From Siphonodentalium dalli (taxonomy: Eukaryota > Mollusca > Scaphopoda > Gadilida > Siphonodentaliidae), in NCBI GenBank assembly GCA_032622095.1, contig CP136062.1:224270578-224334577 (forward strand): a DNA stretch of 64,000 nt. Direction: 5' to 3'. A model generated the notes under the pieces. It was not told the DNA's origin, did not search any database, and saw only the letters and a list, made by a program, of their open reading frames with translations. The position numbers and the translations under genes were made by a program. Every line of letters starts with the position of its first letter. Within the stretch, counting starts at the first letter, position 1. This document shows positions 42,901 through 53,134 of the stretch, in pieces.

Positions 42901-43400
42901 TGAACAGCCCGGCAGTAATATCAGTAGGAGGACGCAGATCTATCCGAATAAGATTTCCAACAAAGAGCTGCTTAGGCTTAGAATGGTGAATGGGACGTCG
43001 GCCACCTGTTCTGTTCCTGCGTTTCCGAAGTAGGCCAAGCGATTTTATTCTCTCGAATAGTTTGTCATCCAGTGGGGGCCTCGATTCAGCCGGTCCGCCC
43101 CTGTGACGCCAAGCGTTTAAGTCATGAAGTGAAACAGCCGTGTACATAATCCTAAGACAATTACATGCGCTGCGCGCGTGTGTCCCAGTTACCGACTGCG
43201 GTGGGTAATTAGCAGGCATGCTGGACACTGTCGAGCCAATCGATCGACAGTGATTAGTGTTCACCAGGTGATATACAAGAAATATGCATAAAAAAGTCCA
43301 ATTAATGAACAATCCGTAAGGAATTCCAACAAAATATCCACTATTCCTGGTCAATGAATATAACATCAGCATTCTTGCAAAGTTTGAATGTTGTTAACAA
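39916..43400 (-). mobile_element. LINE-A: L2/CR1-like non-LTR retrotransposon
   Basis: - strand element ending at the left in a (TTA)n-type tail (39916-39935 on +) and starting somewhere in 43372-43440. The coding part is uninterrupted. I found no clear target duplication: the flanks CAATCGCACACA and CAGGCGCACACT are similar but not equal. It has no separate ORF1, and the 5' border is approximate. Confidence 0.8.
40031..43372 (-). CDS. LINE-A endonuclease / reverse transcriptase (1113 aa)
   Basis: One intact frame. Residues about 150-365 form an APE-type endonuclease: LTETW (184), GDFNFH (297), LDLVIT (338), SDH (362). The reverse transcriptase spans about 640-890: NYRPVSNLSFISK, LDLSAALDTIDH (731), GVPQGSVLGP and the catalytic FHFYADDSQLY (823). 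The C-terminal part with HWLPVEQRI, FTYKCLNNLAP and GDRAFSVAGPKLWN is the conserved tail of L2/CR1-group elements. The first 40 residues are hydrophobic (YGLFINWTFLCIFLVYHL), unusual for a LINE; a start at an internal Met near residue 52 is equally possible. Complete domains suggest it could still be active. Confidence 0.9.
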   Translation of the reverse strand: MLMLYSLTRNSGYFVGIPYGLFINWTFLCIFLVYHLVNTNHCRSIGSTVSSMPANYPPQSVTGTHARSACNCLRIMYTAVSLHDLNAWRHRGGPAESRPPLDDKLFERIKSLGLLRKRRNRTGGRRPIHHSKPKQLFVGNLIRIDLRPPTDITAGLFNSQSVNNKTSDVHDMMEDHSLSICALTETWIQTNYSITIGELQQSDLKLLHEPRSSGRGGGVGLLLNNTVKIKMERTHKFRSFEVMVGILTENSTSIRLVIVYRPPPNRKNKLSVDMFRSEISEFLGSLAISKGPFNVLGDFNFHMENKADREAINFSNILKSMELVQLVTDPTHKCKHTLDLVITHECDSRIVYDIEVFDIALSDHFLVKFNIRLRRPKPERKTMTFRKYRSIDPCDFSNAIMSSSLWRTRDLSVDALVKNFNSVAQELVDSFAPSQTKTMVNRKSSPWFNDDLRLEKVRRRNLELQWRSSKLEIHRELFVTQRNCVNKLIIKAKRQYFADLVSDNSKRPKVLSDVIDKLLHKNKSSPLPQYTSSVDLANIFAKFFVNKIKNIRCNMVSNNETLSWEFLQTSGSSRGLKKLTCFKPLTSDQLSEIISKSPSKQCPLDIIPTKLLKTCKSALAPVLMNIVNSSLDSGIFPSTMKHALVTPLLKKPGLDVEVPSNYRPVSNLSFISKLIERVVSKQLREYLSSTGLSEVFQSAYRPNSSTETALLRVQNDLLMSMDQREVSCLVLLDLSAALDTIDHAVLLERLENRLGVTGVALDWFRSYLNGRTLSVTVNNVHSDVFALKYGVPQGSVLGPMLYVIYVLPLGDIIRHHGLNFHFYADDSQLYVHFNPGCEIPARESLEHCVSDIKIWMTDNFLKLNPDKTELIYIGLPHQLQKATTHDIVLGDSAVSKSTMVRNLGYMMDDNLSAEVHVMQVCRLAYCHLRNISRVRNVVDEETAKQLVHAFITSRIDYCNSLLFGCNTYLIWKLQLVQNCAARIVTKTTKFDNITPILAKLHWLPVEQRIHFKVLLFTYKCLNNLAPSYLSDLIQRYQPVRPLRSAKANQLVYKPGDLVTCGDRAFSVAGPKLWNLLPDHLRIPQTINEFKSALKTHLFEVAFGPRPTLRKVKK

Positions 43401-43444
43401 TAGTTTAGCATTGGAAAAGATAGCAAAAGCGAGAGCGAAGATAC

Positions 43445-44212
43445 ATGCTGCCTACAGTCAGGCGCACACTACTTAATTCGGTGGTTGAGGACGAAAACGA
43501 TATTCAACTGGTAATAAACACTGTCAAGCTGGTTGGTGACATTGCAGCACAGCCAACTTCAGCACCTGCCGCTCAGAGAAAGTCATTGCCACAATTGAAT
43601 GAACTTTCAAATTCAACACGCACCGTACCTGAAGTGCCACGGAACTCTGATGATATTAATAACGTTTCTGTGATTTCTCCGTCTGACGTGTCCTGCACCC
43701 TTGATTGTGCATCGCATGCGAATGGTTGTATCGCTAATGAGAAACCGTATAATCTTGACAACAGTGTCCACACGAAAATCGTTCCTTCCAGTAGTGCAAG
43801 TGGTAAACCGAACTTGCGAGGAAATACAAATGGCGAAGATGACATTTGGTACGTCCCTGTGTGCGGACATATAGACACAAATCGTGAACATGATGACTCC
43901 AGTGGTTTTCTTGGGGTCCCTGCTCGGCGTGGAAATAGAACCCGAAAGTATTTTATCGGCAGAATTTCGACTAACTGTACAGAGAAGGATTTATGGACTT
44001 ACCTTCAAAACAGGGGACTGAACCCAACATTTGTGCGCATTTTTCCTAGCTCCAGGAGAGGTACAATGTCTGCTCGTGTGAACATTCCATCGGTTGAAGT
44101 CAGATTAATGAAACAAGATGGTTTCTGGCCGAAAAATATCATCGCTAGACCATGGCGCTCCGAACCACCAACATCAGATTATAATGACAATGGAAATGAA
44201 GAAACAGATTAA
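43445..44212 (+). pseudogene. LINE-B ORF1, C-terminal part
   Basis: 255 codons open to TAA at 44210-44212. The last 90 residues contain KYFIGRISTNCTEKDLWTYL and a final WPKNIIARPWR, the RRM-like C-terminal domain common in ORF1 or gag-like proteins of invertebrate LINEs. In-frame codons extend upstream to a TAG at 43421, so this is the 3' piece of an ORF cut by LINE-A. It overlaps ORF2 by 17 nt in another frame. Confidence 0.7.
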
Positions 44213-47200
44213 CCTGCTATCGTGGAATGCCACCGGTGCTAAATCGGCCCTAACATACTTAGCAAAGATACTGAACAGTCAGATATATGCCATCATAGGC
44301 ATTTCAGAACATTGGCTCAACGAGGAAAACGCCTCTTGCCTATTGGATCTCAACAGGTCGTACTCATCCATTTTCAAACCCGGTAAAACTATTTCAACCA
44401 ATACCGGTACCTCATTCACAAGAGAAGGTGTCGCATTATTGATAAGATCGGACATTAACATCTTCTGTTCGGAAATTGATTCACGTGTCACAAGTGACTT
44501 TATCGTCGGCGTAAAACTACACTTCACAGAATCATCGTCCGTTTACGTGCTACAGGTGTATCTGCCAAATACCGGTAGGGGTGACGTTCTGTTTAAAGAC
44601 TGCCTATATTCTCTGGAGAACTACATATCGTTACTTTCTGAAGATGCTCCCGTCATAATAATGGGTGATCTAAATGTACACCTTGGTGACTCAAGGGGAC
44701 AAAACATTCCCGCTGGTCATGCTGATCGTTCGGTGTGGATGCACCAATTCTTAGAGCGCGCATCTATGCAGTCTACTTTATGTCTTCCGACGTTAGCCGG
44801 ACCAAAATTCACATTCTATCCACATATTGCAGTAGCACAACCGACAACGATAGACCATATTCTCGTTCACAAAAGTATGTTATATTGTATCACAGGATGT
44901 TCCGTATTGAATGACGACACACTAAACGTTTCAAATCATCTGCCTGTGACGTGCTCTCTCCTATTAGACATACATAATGTGACAAATCCCATCAAATACA
45001 CACGGAGACTCTACAGCTGGGAAAAGGGAGATGTAACTGCTTACCGTTCCCTGCTGGACAGCAGTTGCCTTGAACTTCTCACGCATCCGACCTCGGAAAA
45101 GCCTGATGTTCGTGCACTATATGAGGCAATAGTTAAATGTATCCACAGTGCATCTATTCAAGCATTGGGCGCAAAGACGTTCAATTCACACGCGAAGCCC
45201 TACTGGAATACAGAGCTCTCACATTTGCACAGAGAGGTAAAGGCTGCCCGCACCTGTTGGATTCGTTCCGGGAGACCGAAGCGTAAATTCAAATGTATAT
45301 GTTGCCTACAAGGATTCAAAACGCCGTTTCCGGAGAGCTATGAGATGCGCTATAATTTCACAGGAGAGAAAATTTCTACTGGATGTCGAATTAGCAGCGA
45401 CCAATGATCCCACCTTATTCTGGAAATTGACGAAATCCCGTGCTCACACGCAAATGGTTACTCCCGTTATTAACTTCGGAAATGGACCAACCCGTGATCC
45501 CAATTCAGTGCTGTCTGGCTGGAGACAATATTTTGAACATTTGTACACTCCCAGTGTTCACAGAGATCCCTGCTTCGAACGATCGGTAATAAATCACGTG
45601 AAAATGGTGACTAACGTACCGACACAGAGCTGGAGTAGTACGATATTCTGTGAGCCGCTAACTGAGCAAGAAATCATTGCATGTATAAAACTGTTGAAGA
45701 AAAAAAAATCTGGTGGCCCAGACGATGTAGTTAACGAACACTTAATGTTTGGTCCAAACTCTCTGTTTAAAATATTGTGTACTCTTTTTAATGCCATGCT
45801 CACCCACGAATGGATTCCCGATGGATTGAAATGTGGCATTATAATTCCACTATTCAAAGGTGACCCGAAACCACGGGACATACCGGATAGCTATCGTGCT
45901 ATTACTTTGCTTTCGTCAATCTATAAGTTGTTCGAGTCAATTCTCCTGGCCAGATTTCTTAAGAGTCCCATTCTTCAACGCTTCCCGAACGGCCTACAGT
46001 TCGGGTTCCAAAAGAAAAGAATGTTCGATGTTCGATGACATCGTTCCTCGTGCAAGAGGCGATTCAATACGCCATTGACAATAATTCTCTTGCATATGTA
46101 TGCTTCCTCGACTCAATGAAGGCATTTGACCGTGTGTGGCATGACGGTCTTCTCTACAAACTTAGTAAATTGGGTTTTGAGGGAAAAATTCTGCGCATGA
46201 TCCGCAACATGTATCAAGATTGTACAAGTCGTGTTTTGTATAACGGAAGCATGTCAGCCGCACTTAATATACGACAAGGAACCCGACAAGGAGCAGTCAG
46301 CTCACCGTTCCTGTACCTCGTGTTTGTGGACGAGTTACTCACTTCTCTGCAAAAATCTAACTATGGCTTGAATATTTCTGAGATTAACTGTGCATCACCA
46401 ACAACGGCGGATGACATATGTATCATATCGCTCAGTAAGTCTGGTCTGGACGAACTACTAAACATTTGCCAAGACTATAGTGCCAAATGGAACTTCAACT
46501 TCTCAACTACTAAAAGTATCGTCACAGTTTTTAACGAATCGCGCCGTGATTACAATCGTCAACAACGTAGATGGACGCTTGGCAGAGAAAGTATAAAAGA
46601 ATCCACTGAATGTCGTCACCTTGGAATAGTTGAGTCAAAATTTGATCACAATACAGTCCGCGCAGACGAAGCATCACAGAAAATGCGCAGTAGTTACTTT
46701 TCGTTAGCAGGCAAAAAATCACTTCAAATGGCTACACCAGTTACGATGTGCAAACTACTACATAGTGTCGTTATTCCGAGAGCTCTCTATGGATCTGAGC
46801 TTCTATCGAACCCCAACAACGAACAGATACACACCATCGAAAAGTCACTTCGCACATGCGTGAAACACATGCAGTCTCTTCCCAGCCGCGCAAGTACAAA
46901 CCTCTCTCTGAGTCTTGTTGGAATCATTCCTATTCGAAGGCAGCTTCATTTGAGGAAACTAGCTTTCCTCGCAGATCTAATCCACTTGCCTGCTACACGA
47001 GATATTCCTCTTCGTGTATTCTTATGTAAACTCTACCACTATAACTTGTTCGGAGTGAAAACCACAGGATTCGTTTCTGACATCATCGATATTCTTAGAA
47101 TCTATGATCTCGACTCTCACCTTAACCAGTTTCTGTCAAGTGGATTCTTCATGACCAAAGCCAGTTGGAAACGTCTCACAAAAGCAAAGGTCAAGGAGCG

Positions 47201-47672
47201 TTATTTCGAAGAGTGGCTGTCATCCCGTGTGAATGCAAATGACCAGATGCGATTTCTTCAACATGCGGACCCAATGTCATCATGGAGTATATGGAAACTC
47301 CTGGCAGATCATCCAGAAAAATCTCAGGAGTTGAAAAATCTGGCACAGCTTCTCAACCGAACACTCTTCACCAACAATTCTAAATGTAAGCTATGTGGGT
47401 GTATATATAACAATGAAATCGAACACATCACCACTTCGTGTAACACTCCTGTCATGCATGCTCTAAGATACCATTACTGGTGCATGATCATAGACCGTTT
47501 CGGCACGGATACGTTCGTCACTCTAGACTCTCTGCATCAAGACCACTTCCATGCGATCCTGTTTGGTGCCGCATTTGGTCGCCAAATTCTTCTCAGAGTT
47601 TTGTGGAGCGAATTCATTCTTGCTTCTGCAACATTCCTCTTCACGTGCACACAACTAATCCGCCCAAGATAA
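44196..47672 (+). pseudogene. LINE-B ORF2: endonuclease / reverse transcriptase with frameshifts
   Basis: Starts at ATG 44196. Endonuclease motifs: LLSWNATG, ISEHWL, MGDLNVH and SNHLPV (44196-45000). The frame shifts near 45290-45340, runs in the next frame to 46038, and returns near 46035. A tandem GTTCGAT duplication sits at the second shift. RT motifs follow: KSGGPDDV, FLDSMKAFDRVWHDGLLY, GTRQGAVSSPFLY and TTADDICI, the last in place of YADD. The C-terminus has C-x2-C..EHITTSC, a LINE-type zinc finger. Two frameshifts and the changed catalytic box argue for an inactive copy. Confidence 0.82.
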
Positions 47673-47947
47673 CTTATGTGTGTTGCTAGCCCATACGGAT
47701 GCGAGTGCTCTTCTTTCGTGGTGCCATTTCATTTATTGCACATTTCTGATAATCGCAGGTTCTTCGACGCCTCAACAGTCTGAACTATCTTTCTATATTC
47801 TGTTCCTAAATTGTAAAACATGTATATATCTTGAAACGATGTACATACCACGCATTGTATGCCATATACTATGTGTGGCCATACGCATAATACACTTGTA
47901 TATACATATTCTCCTTTATTGGAGGTAATTAAATAAATAAATAAAGT

Positions 47948-48235
47948 AAATATATAACACTAGCTGTTGTCCGGGCTATTTAGGGATTTCTTTGTGATCG
48001 CCTCCATCGATCGGACCAGAAACATGCCTATATGAGCATATATGAGCAAGGTCAAGGACATGGTCATACGTGAAATTGGACCCGTCCATATTGTTCCTGG
48101 GATCAAAGTAGGCCTACATACTAAATTTGAGTGGGATCTGTCAAGCAGTTTTTGAGTCTATAACACATATACACACATACATACATACAGACAGAAATTC
48201 CAAAATATATAATAGAATATGTAACTAATACAGAT
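47948..48235 (+). repeat. Possible LINE/SINE 3' end with (ACAT)n tail
   Basis: Begins with ACTAGCTGTTGTCCGGGCTA and has CAAGCAGTTTTTGAGTCTAT followed by ACACATACATACATACAGACAG. Phrases of this kind occur at 3' ends of RTE-like elements (family knowledge, not checked). No ORF. Confidence 0.35.
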
Positions 48236-48388
48236 TGATATGGTAGCTCAACTGAATGACTACCTTATATATGTGCACCCTGTCACAGTTTCCACCTGGA
48301 TAAGGCAGTACATGCTCATACATACGTACGTATGAACACGTTCAACAATAGTGTGATTTACCTCACCTGCAATCATATCAAGTTGAAT

Positions 48389-48529
48389 TACAGTAATGCC
48401 CTAATTAATCGACTACATAACCACAGCAGAATTATGGGTAACTTTTCAGGATTTAGTCGGAAATATGGCTGAAAAGTTACCCATAATTCTGCTGTGGTTA
48501 TGGAGTCGATTAATTAGGGCATTACTGTA
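48389..48529. mobile_element. Fold-back mariner-type MITE, copy 5 (141 bp)
   Basis: TACAGTAATGCCC...GGGCATTACTGTA; the central part is deleted so the arms are about 70 bp and meet at ATATGGCTGAAAAG. Confidence 0.75.
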
Positions 48530-48535
48530 TAAGTC

Positions 48536-48690
48536 ATTATACTCCCATCCAAATTGGGGTGTACTGGATTACATGCGTCCTTCCATCCATCTGTCTGTCT
48601 GCTCAAATATATCAGCCATGTGTTATCGGATCTCGAAATTTGGTATGTATGTTTGGCATCAGGAGGGATTTCAAAAGAGGATCCATTCGT
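48536..48690 (+). repeat. Hairpin-headed element fragment
   Basis: Head TATACTCCCATCC with AATTGGGGTGTACTGG, then CGTCCTTCCATCCATCTGTC and a core with GATCTCGAAATTTGGTATGT. Broken by the next element. Confidence 0.5.
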
Positions 48691-49090
48691 GAAATTTCAG
48701 AATGAGGTCCCCAGAGGGTGAATTTAGTGATGCTATTCCGCATGGCAGGCTAGTGTCCCCAAATTCACTCTCTTTGAACCTCATTCTGCTGAGGCCTCAA
48801 CTGCGATGGGAGACCAAGGATAAGATTGAAGTTCCCCAGTTGAAGTTGGTGATGTTTACCCATTAGCCACCTTGATTATGCATTTTATCTTCTGCAAATT
48901 TCGGGATATAGAAACTGAACAGGAAAAAGTAACTTAAAACAATGTTAATTTGAGACTATAGATACTTCTCAGAAGATGAGGCCTAAGCAGAATGAGGTCC
49001 CCAGAGGGTGAATTTAATGATGCTAGCCCACGAAATTCACCCTCTGGGGACCTCATTCTGCAAATTAATGACACACCACTTCAAGGCTTT
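48690..49090. mobile_element. Double-hairpin element (GAGGTCC family), copy 4
   Basis: Hairpins at about 48698-48792 and 48984-49062, conserved middle (GGGAGACCAAGGATAAGATT), right end CACACCACTTCAAGGCTT. The left end is unclear. Confidence 0.6.
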
Positions 49091-49108
49091 CTTTTCAACT
49101 CCATAGCT

Positions 49109-49324
49109 ACAGTAATGCTCTAATTAATTGACTCCTTAACCACAACAGAATTATTTGTAACTTTTCAGGATTTAGCCGGAAATATGGCTTGTTGCCATTC
49201 AACGGAAAGCTCACGCCGAGAGCTTTCCAATGAATGGCAACAAGCCATATTTCCAACTAAATCCTGAAAAGTTACCCATAATTCTGCTGTGGTTAAGGAG
49301 TAAATTAATTAGAGTATTACTGTA
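49109..49324. mobile_element. Fold-back mariner-type MITE, copy 6
   Basis: TACAGTAATGCTC...GAGTATTACTGTA, arms meeting at CTCACGCCGAGAG; TA at both borders. Confidence 0.78.
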
Positions 49325-50000
49325 CAATCAATGGGGTAGCTGTGTACAAGTTCGAGGATTGAAAAATAGGAAAATAAGTATCTGGGGGGACTTAATAGTA
49401 GTGCCATTACTGGTTTGATGGTTAAATTATTTTACAAAGCTGTGAAAATTCACCACAAAAATCAAAAATTTGATGCATAGCATGATTTTCATATTCAGTT
49501 CAGGCCAACTCCATGCACATGTTGTTTAGCTATTGGATAATAGCCCGACTTCCTGAATTTTGTCATCTGCGACTGTAAGACAATATTCTTAAATTGCTCA
49601 AATTCATTTTTTCTATATCAAATATTTCTCAGTTCTATCACAGCTCTATCGGGTAGAAGAAGCTTATTCACTGACATGGTCTGTTTTTGGAATGAAAATT
49701 GTCATTTATCGTCCAAAAATTGCTTTTAAAAAAGGTGTTTTGTGTATGCAAACCAAGGGACACAACTCAGTGGTTAATGGTACAAACACACCTACGTGCA
49801 GACAATTGTTTACGCCAACAATTCTTATTTAAAATAAAAAATGATTCATGGGGCTTATGCCAAATATTATGCATAGTTATGCAAGTACAGTAGCCCCTCC
49901 CAAGTTGGTCAAAATTGCTGGAAATCGTGTTATATATATAGCTACCTTTGGGGGGGAAGGAATTTTAATTGATTTTTTATATTCTCCATTTTCATTACAG
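49325..50000. other. Intron end before the last CTLD exon
   Basis: AT-rich, no repeat recognised. It ends with a pyrimidine-rich tract and TTCATTACAG. Confidence 0.4.
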
Positions 50001-50230
50001 ACTGATGCATCAGAATGTTTCTTCATTCTGGTTGGGGATAGAGAAAAATAGTGGATGGATAAGACTTGACGGAACAGCAATACTAACAGATAATTGGGGA
50101 ACACTAGATACAGCCATCTCTCATAATCTAGCATTTGCAGACCAGATTGATGGATCATCATGGACAAGGACATACACATACACAACAACCTTTCCAAATA
50201 GTTTACACCATGTTGTGTGTCAGTCGTATT
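50001..50230 (+). CDS. CTLD gene exon: C-terminal half of CTLD-C
   Basis: Acceptor TTCATTACAG ends at 50000; donor GTGAGT at 50231. The exon enters in phase 2, so CT of exon 26609-26789 plus A gives leucine, and exits in phase 1. The translation contains FWLGIEKNSGWIRLDG, close to the WIGL....G.W.W.DG core, and ends in HHVVCQSY, the position of the last conserved cysteine. The middle cysteine and the EPN/WND calcium motifs are missing. Since exit is phase 1, the gene should continue with another phase-1 domain. I found no convincing next exon in 50231-64000. Confidence 0.83.
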
Positions 50231-50240
50231 GTGAGTATTT

Positions 50241-50345
50241 TTAACCCTTTCATGACGGGAGCTGCTCTGGTACAGCATTAAAGATCCTGTGATTCTCTTA
50301 AAATGCGGGTCTCCCATATTGGATGCTTGCATATTTAAGAGAATG
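50241..50345. repeat. Decayed TTAA MITE relative
   Basis: TTAACCCTTTCATGACGGGA followed by GCATTAAAGATCCT and a weak palindrome ending TTTAAGAGAATGCATT. A better kept relative is at about 63253-63350. It lies 10 bp after the CTLD-C donor. Confidence 0.45.
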
Positions 50346-51552
50346 CATTATTTTGTTCCTAATATATACCCATGGAACTGGAACTGAAACTGTTAATATG
50401 TTTTAGGTAATTTGAACAGTTAAAAAAATTCCTCTGAAAAATAATACATTTTCGATCTGATAAATCGTCTGGATTGGCTCACAACCATGACAATACTCAT
50501 TTGTGATATGCCCTAAGTACTAGATTCTAAAAAGTTTTATATATGACTATTGTCTGTACAAGTGCGTGGATCTGAAATACAAGCATCTATGCTATTACGT
50601 ATAGTTATACTTGTTTTAGGGGGTAGCAGGAAGACAGCCCGATAGGGCTAAGCTACCCCCGACAATACACTGTTATAATTACTTGCGCCAGTCCATGCTG
50701 GACGCAAGTAATGTTTTCGGTGCGGATCTTTGTCTGTTGTCTGTCCTTCCGTGAATATGTTACGTCATACAGGAAGTACATACTGTAAAGAATGCACACG
50801 GAATAATATGAAATGGTTGCATCAATTGTAATTTAAATCAACATATATACTTAATTTGCATTGTTATCTGGTTTTATTTTGGTTATAAATCGTTCATAAA
50901 TGAACAATATTGAATGATTTCTTTCTGGAAACCGATCAAGACGCGATGACGTCATGACGCACATCAGGACGTCACAAGCTAACATGGGCGCGCAAAACAC
51001 CAGACATGATCGCGTCGATGTCCAGACAGCTGAGACCCGTATTGCACGGGCAGGCTAAACCATTCTAACTGCCAACAACTTCGTGTTCTATTATTATAAA
51101 TATATATATACTGCATGAAAAATAAAAGTGGGCAATAGTACTGCCCATTAGAAGCCTATTTTATGTAACTTGAAACACGGGAAATGTGTTTAGATCATGT
51201 CTAAAGGATGCGCGCGGAATAGTTTTTTTTCGCAGAGACAGTGAGGTGCGAACATATTTCTGGAAAGTTTCTTTGAAGTTCAAAACATTTTCGAAAGATC
51301 ATGGTACATATAAATCATGTCCGGCCAAACAGTCGAGCGCGTGGTTCAATTGAGAAACAATTGCACTGAAAAATGTGAATGTTGAAACATACGGATTATT
51401 AAATGCCTTATTAATTAACTGGGAAAACAACCTTTCTCATTTTCAACGCAATAGACATTTTGATGATATGTTCCCGAAGACTGTATAGATCAGTCGCTAT
51501 AAGGGCATGCTCACATTGACACACTGTTCGCGTGTCTTTTATTTATTTGTGT

Positions 51553-53127
51553 CAGGGGGGGGGGGGGGGTCGGAAAAAAATTCCAGGCACGTATGATGGG
51601 GTGGGTGGGTGTCTCTTGGGTCCAAAAACCATTTTTTTCCATATGCCAAATTATTTTTCCATTCCTGCTATTCGAGTCTTATTTTGATGTGTTTTGAACA
51701 GAAACAGGTCATATATAGTTAATAGTAATGCTATACTACATATAGAGGTTATCAGAAGTTGGATCAGTTGCACAATGGCCAACAATAACCCAAATTCAAC
51801 TTTATAGAACTAGAAACTGCGCTATTGGAAAAATAAAATTTAATCAGGATTCCATCTACTGATACATCAAAATAAGAATAGCTATGCAGAACTCAGCTGA
51901 AAATAAGCAATAAAATGAAAGCACACTTGACCATATGTGACATGGAAATAAAGATATAATATATAATGGAATAAAATAGACTTTTGACAATGTAAAACAT
52001 AAAATCTTAACAAATAAATTGAAGGCCAGCCGGGCCAGCTTGAACAATTTCACATTGTTTTCCATGTTAATGTGGATCAGCTTGTAATGTTAATCACAGT
52101 AACGAAGATTTTATCGTCACTGATATCGTGAGCAAAAAAGAAGTGAAATTGGGCTATCCATCCATATTATTCCCAATTATTACGAAGCCTATTAATTCAG
52201 GCAGTGGCTATCAGCCTGCCATTACACGCTATAACATGTTTCCTCAGTTCTGGTTTCTGAGATGCACCAAGAAGAGTAGCGCGGGTATATCATGGTTATG
52301 TTTGGTATTAGCATTATTCTTCAAACTGGGATGAACAGTTGTATTTCCACATGTTTTGATAAACAATTTGATTCCAGCAATACAGTAATGCCCTAATTAA
52401 ACGACTCCATAACCACAGCAGAATAATGAGTAAGCAGAATAATAGGTAATTTTTCAGGATTTAGTCGGAAATATGGCTTGTTGTCATTCATCGGAAAGCT
52501 CTCCCCCGAGAGCTTTCCGATGAATGACAACAAGCCATATTTCCGACTAAATCCTGAAAAATTACCTATTATTCTGCTGTGGTTATGGAGTCGATTAATT
52601 AGGGCATTACTGTATATCACATAGCAAATATCAAAATATCAAATAATCTGAAATTTGTTGTACATGTACCAGTACCATGTATCATGTAGAATACTCAAAT
52701 GTGATTATGTGACTAGATCATGTGACTATACATGTATATTATGAAAATGAATGTTAATAAAAACTTTGGCACTCTGCCTATATATCCCTTGAAATGTGAT
52801 TATGTTGACACATTTCTTGATTAATGACACTTATATGATAAATTCAAATAGTATCGTTATCTCATTATGCACTGTTCTATTCAAATATCGCGCAATAAAT
52901 TATGATAATGCAGGATAATCAGCTATTTGGTTGCTCAATTGATAATTTTCGCAAATTTAGGAGGGGTGGGTGTCCAAAACTGACCGGAAAAAAAAGGGTG
53001 GGTGTCCAAAATTGCCTGGAAAAAAAGGCCGGAAACCGAAGAAATTGGGTGGGTGGGTCCCCCGAGGCCAGAAAAAATTAAAATGATCATACGTGCCTGT
53101 AAATGTTTTCCGACCCCCCCCCCCCTG
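51553..53127. mobile_element. hAT-type non-autonomous element (1575 bp)
   Basis: Ends CAGGGGGG...TCGGAAAA and TTTTCCGACCCCC...CCTG, with ATTCCAGGCACGTATGAT matching ATCATACGTGCCTGTAAA. Flanked by TTTGTGT at 51546-51552 and 53128-53134 (7 bp visible). No transposase. It holds the mariner-type MITE at 52381-52614. Confidence 0.75.
52381..52614. mobile_element. Fold-back mariner-type MITE, copy 7
   Basis: TACAGTAATGCCC...GGGCATTACTGTA. Arms over 90 bp meet at CTCTCCCCCGAGAG (about 52506). A short duplication (GAGTAAGCAGAATAATAGG) lies in the left arm only. Confidence 0.8.
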
Positions 53128-53134
53128 TTTGTGT

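Larger units (their letters stand above)
34598..47945 (+). mobile_element. LINE-B: broken non-LTR retrotransposon, host of two nested elements
   Basis: Pieces 34598-35471, 39681-39915 and about 43440-47945 form one + strand LINE once the Gypsy element (with one ATGTG) and LINE-A are left out. It has ORF1, ORF2 (endonuclease, reverse transcriptase, C-terminal zinc finger), a short 3' UTR and an AATAAATAAATAAA tail at about 47928-47945. Frameshifts in both ORFs show it is dead. The clade is uncertain. Confidence 0.8.
3912..50230 (+). other. Gene model: multi-CTLD protein, internal part (5 exons, 3 domains)
   Basis: Joining exons 3912-4150, 13158-13350, 20289-20545, 26609-26789 and 50001-50230 gives one open frame. 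Boundary phases are 2-1, 1-2, 2-1, 1-2, 2-1, so each CTLD is a phase 1-1 module, which suits domain duplication. Introns are 9007, 6938, 6063 and 23211 bp. Tandem CTLDs occur in mannose-receptor-like membrane proteins and in many secreted invertebrate lectins. No signal peptide, fibronectin II, transmembrane or tail exon is visible, so the class is open. Expression and the number of further CTLDs cannot be judged from this window. Confidence 0.8.

Noticed and set aside
52128-52334. Possible further CTLD exon downstream of 50230
   Set aside because: No cysteine/tryptophan pattern, no phase-1 acceptor, and it lies inside the hAT element 51553-53127.
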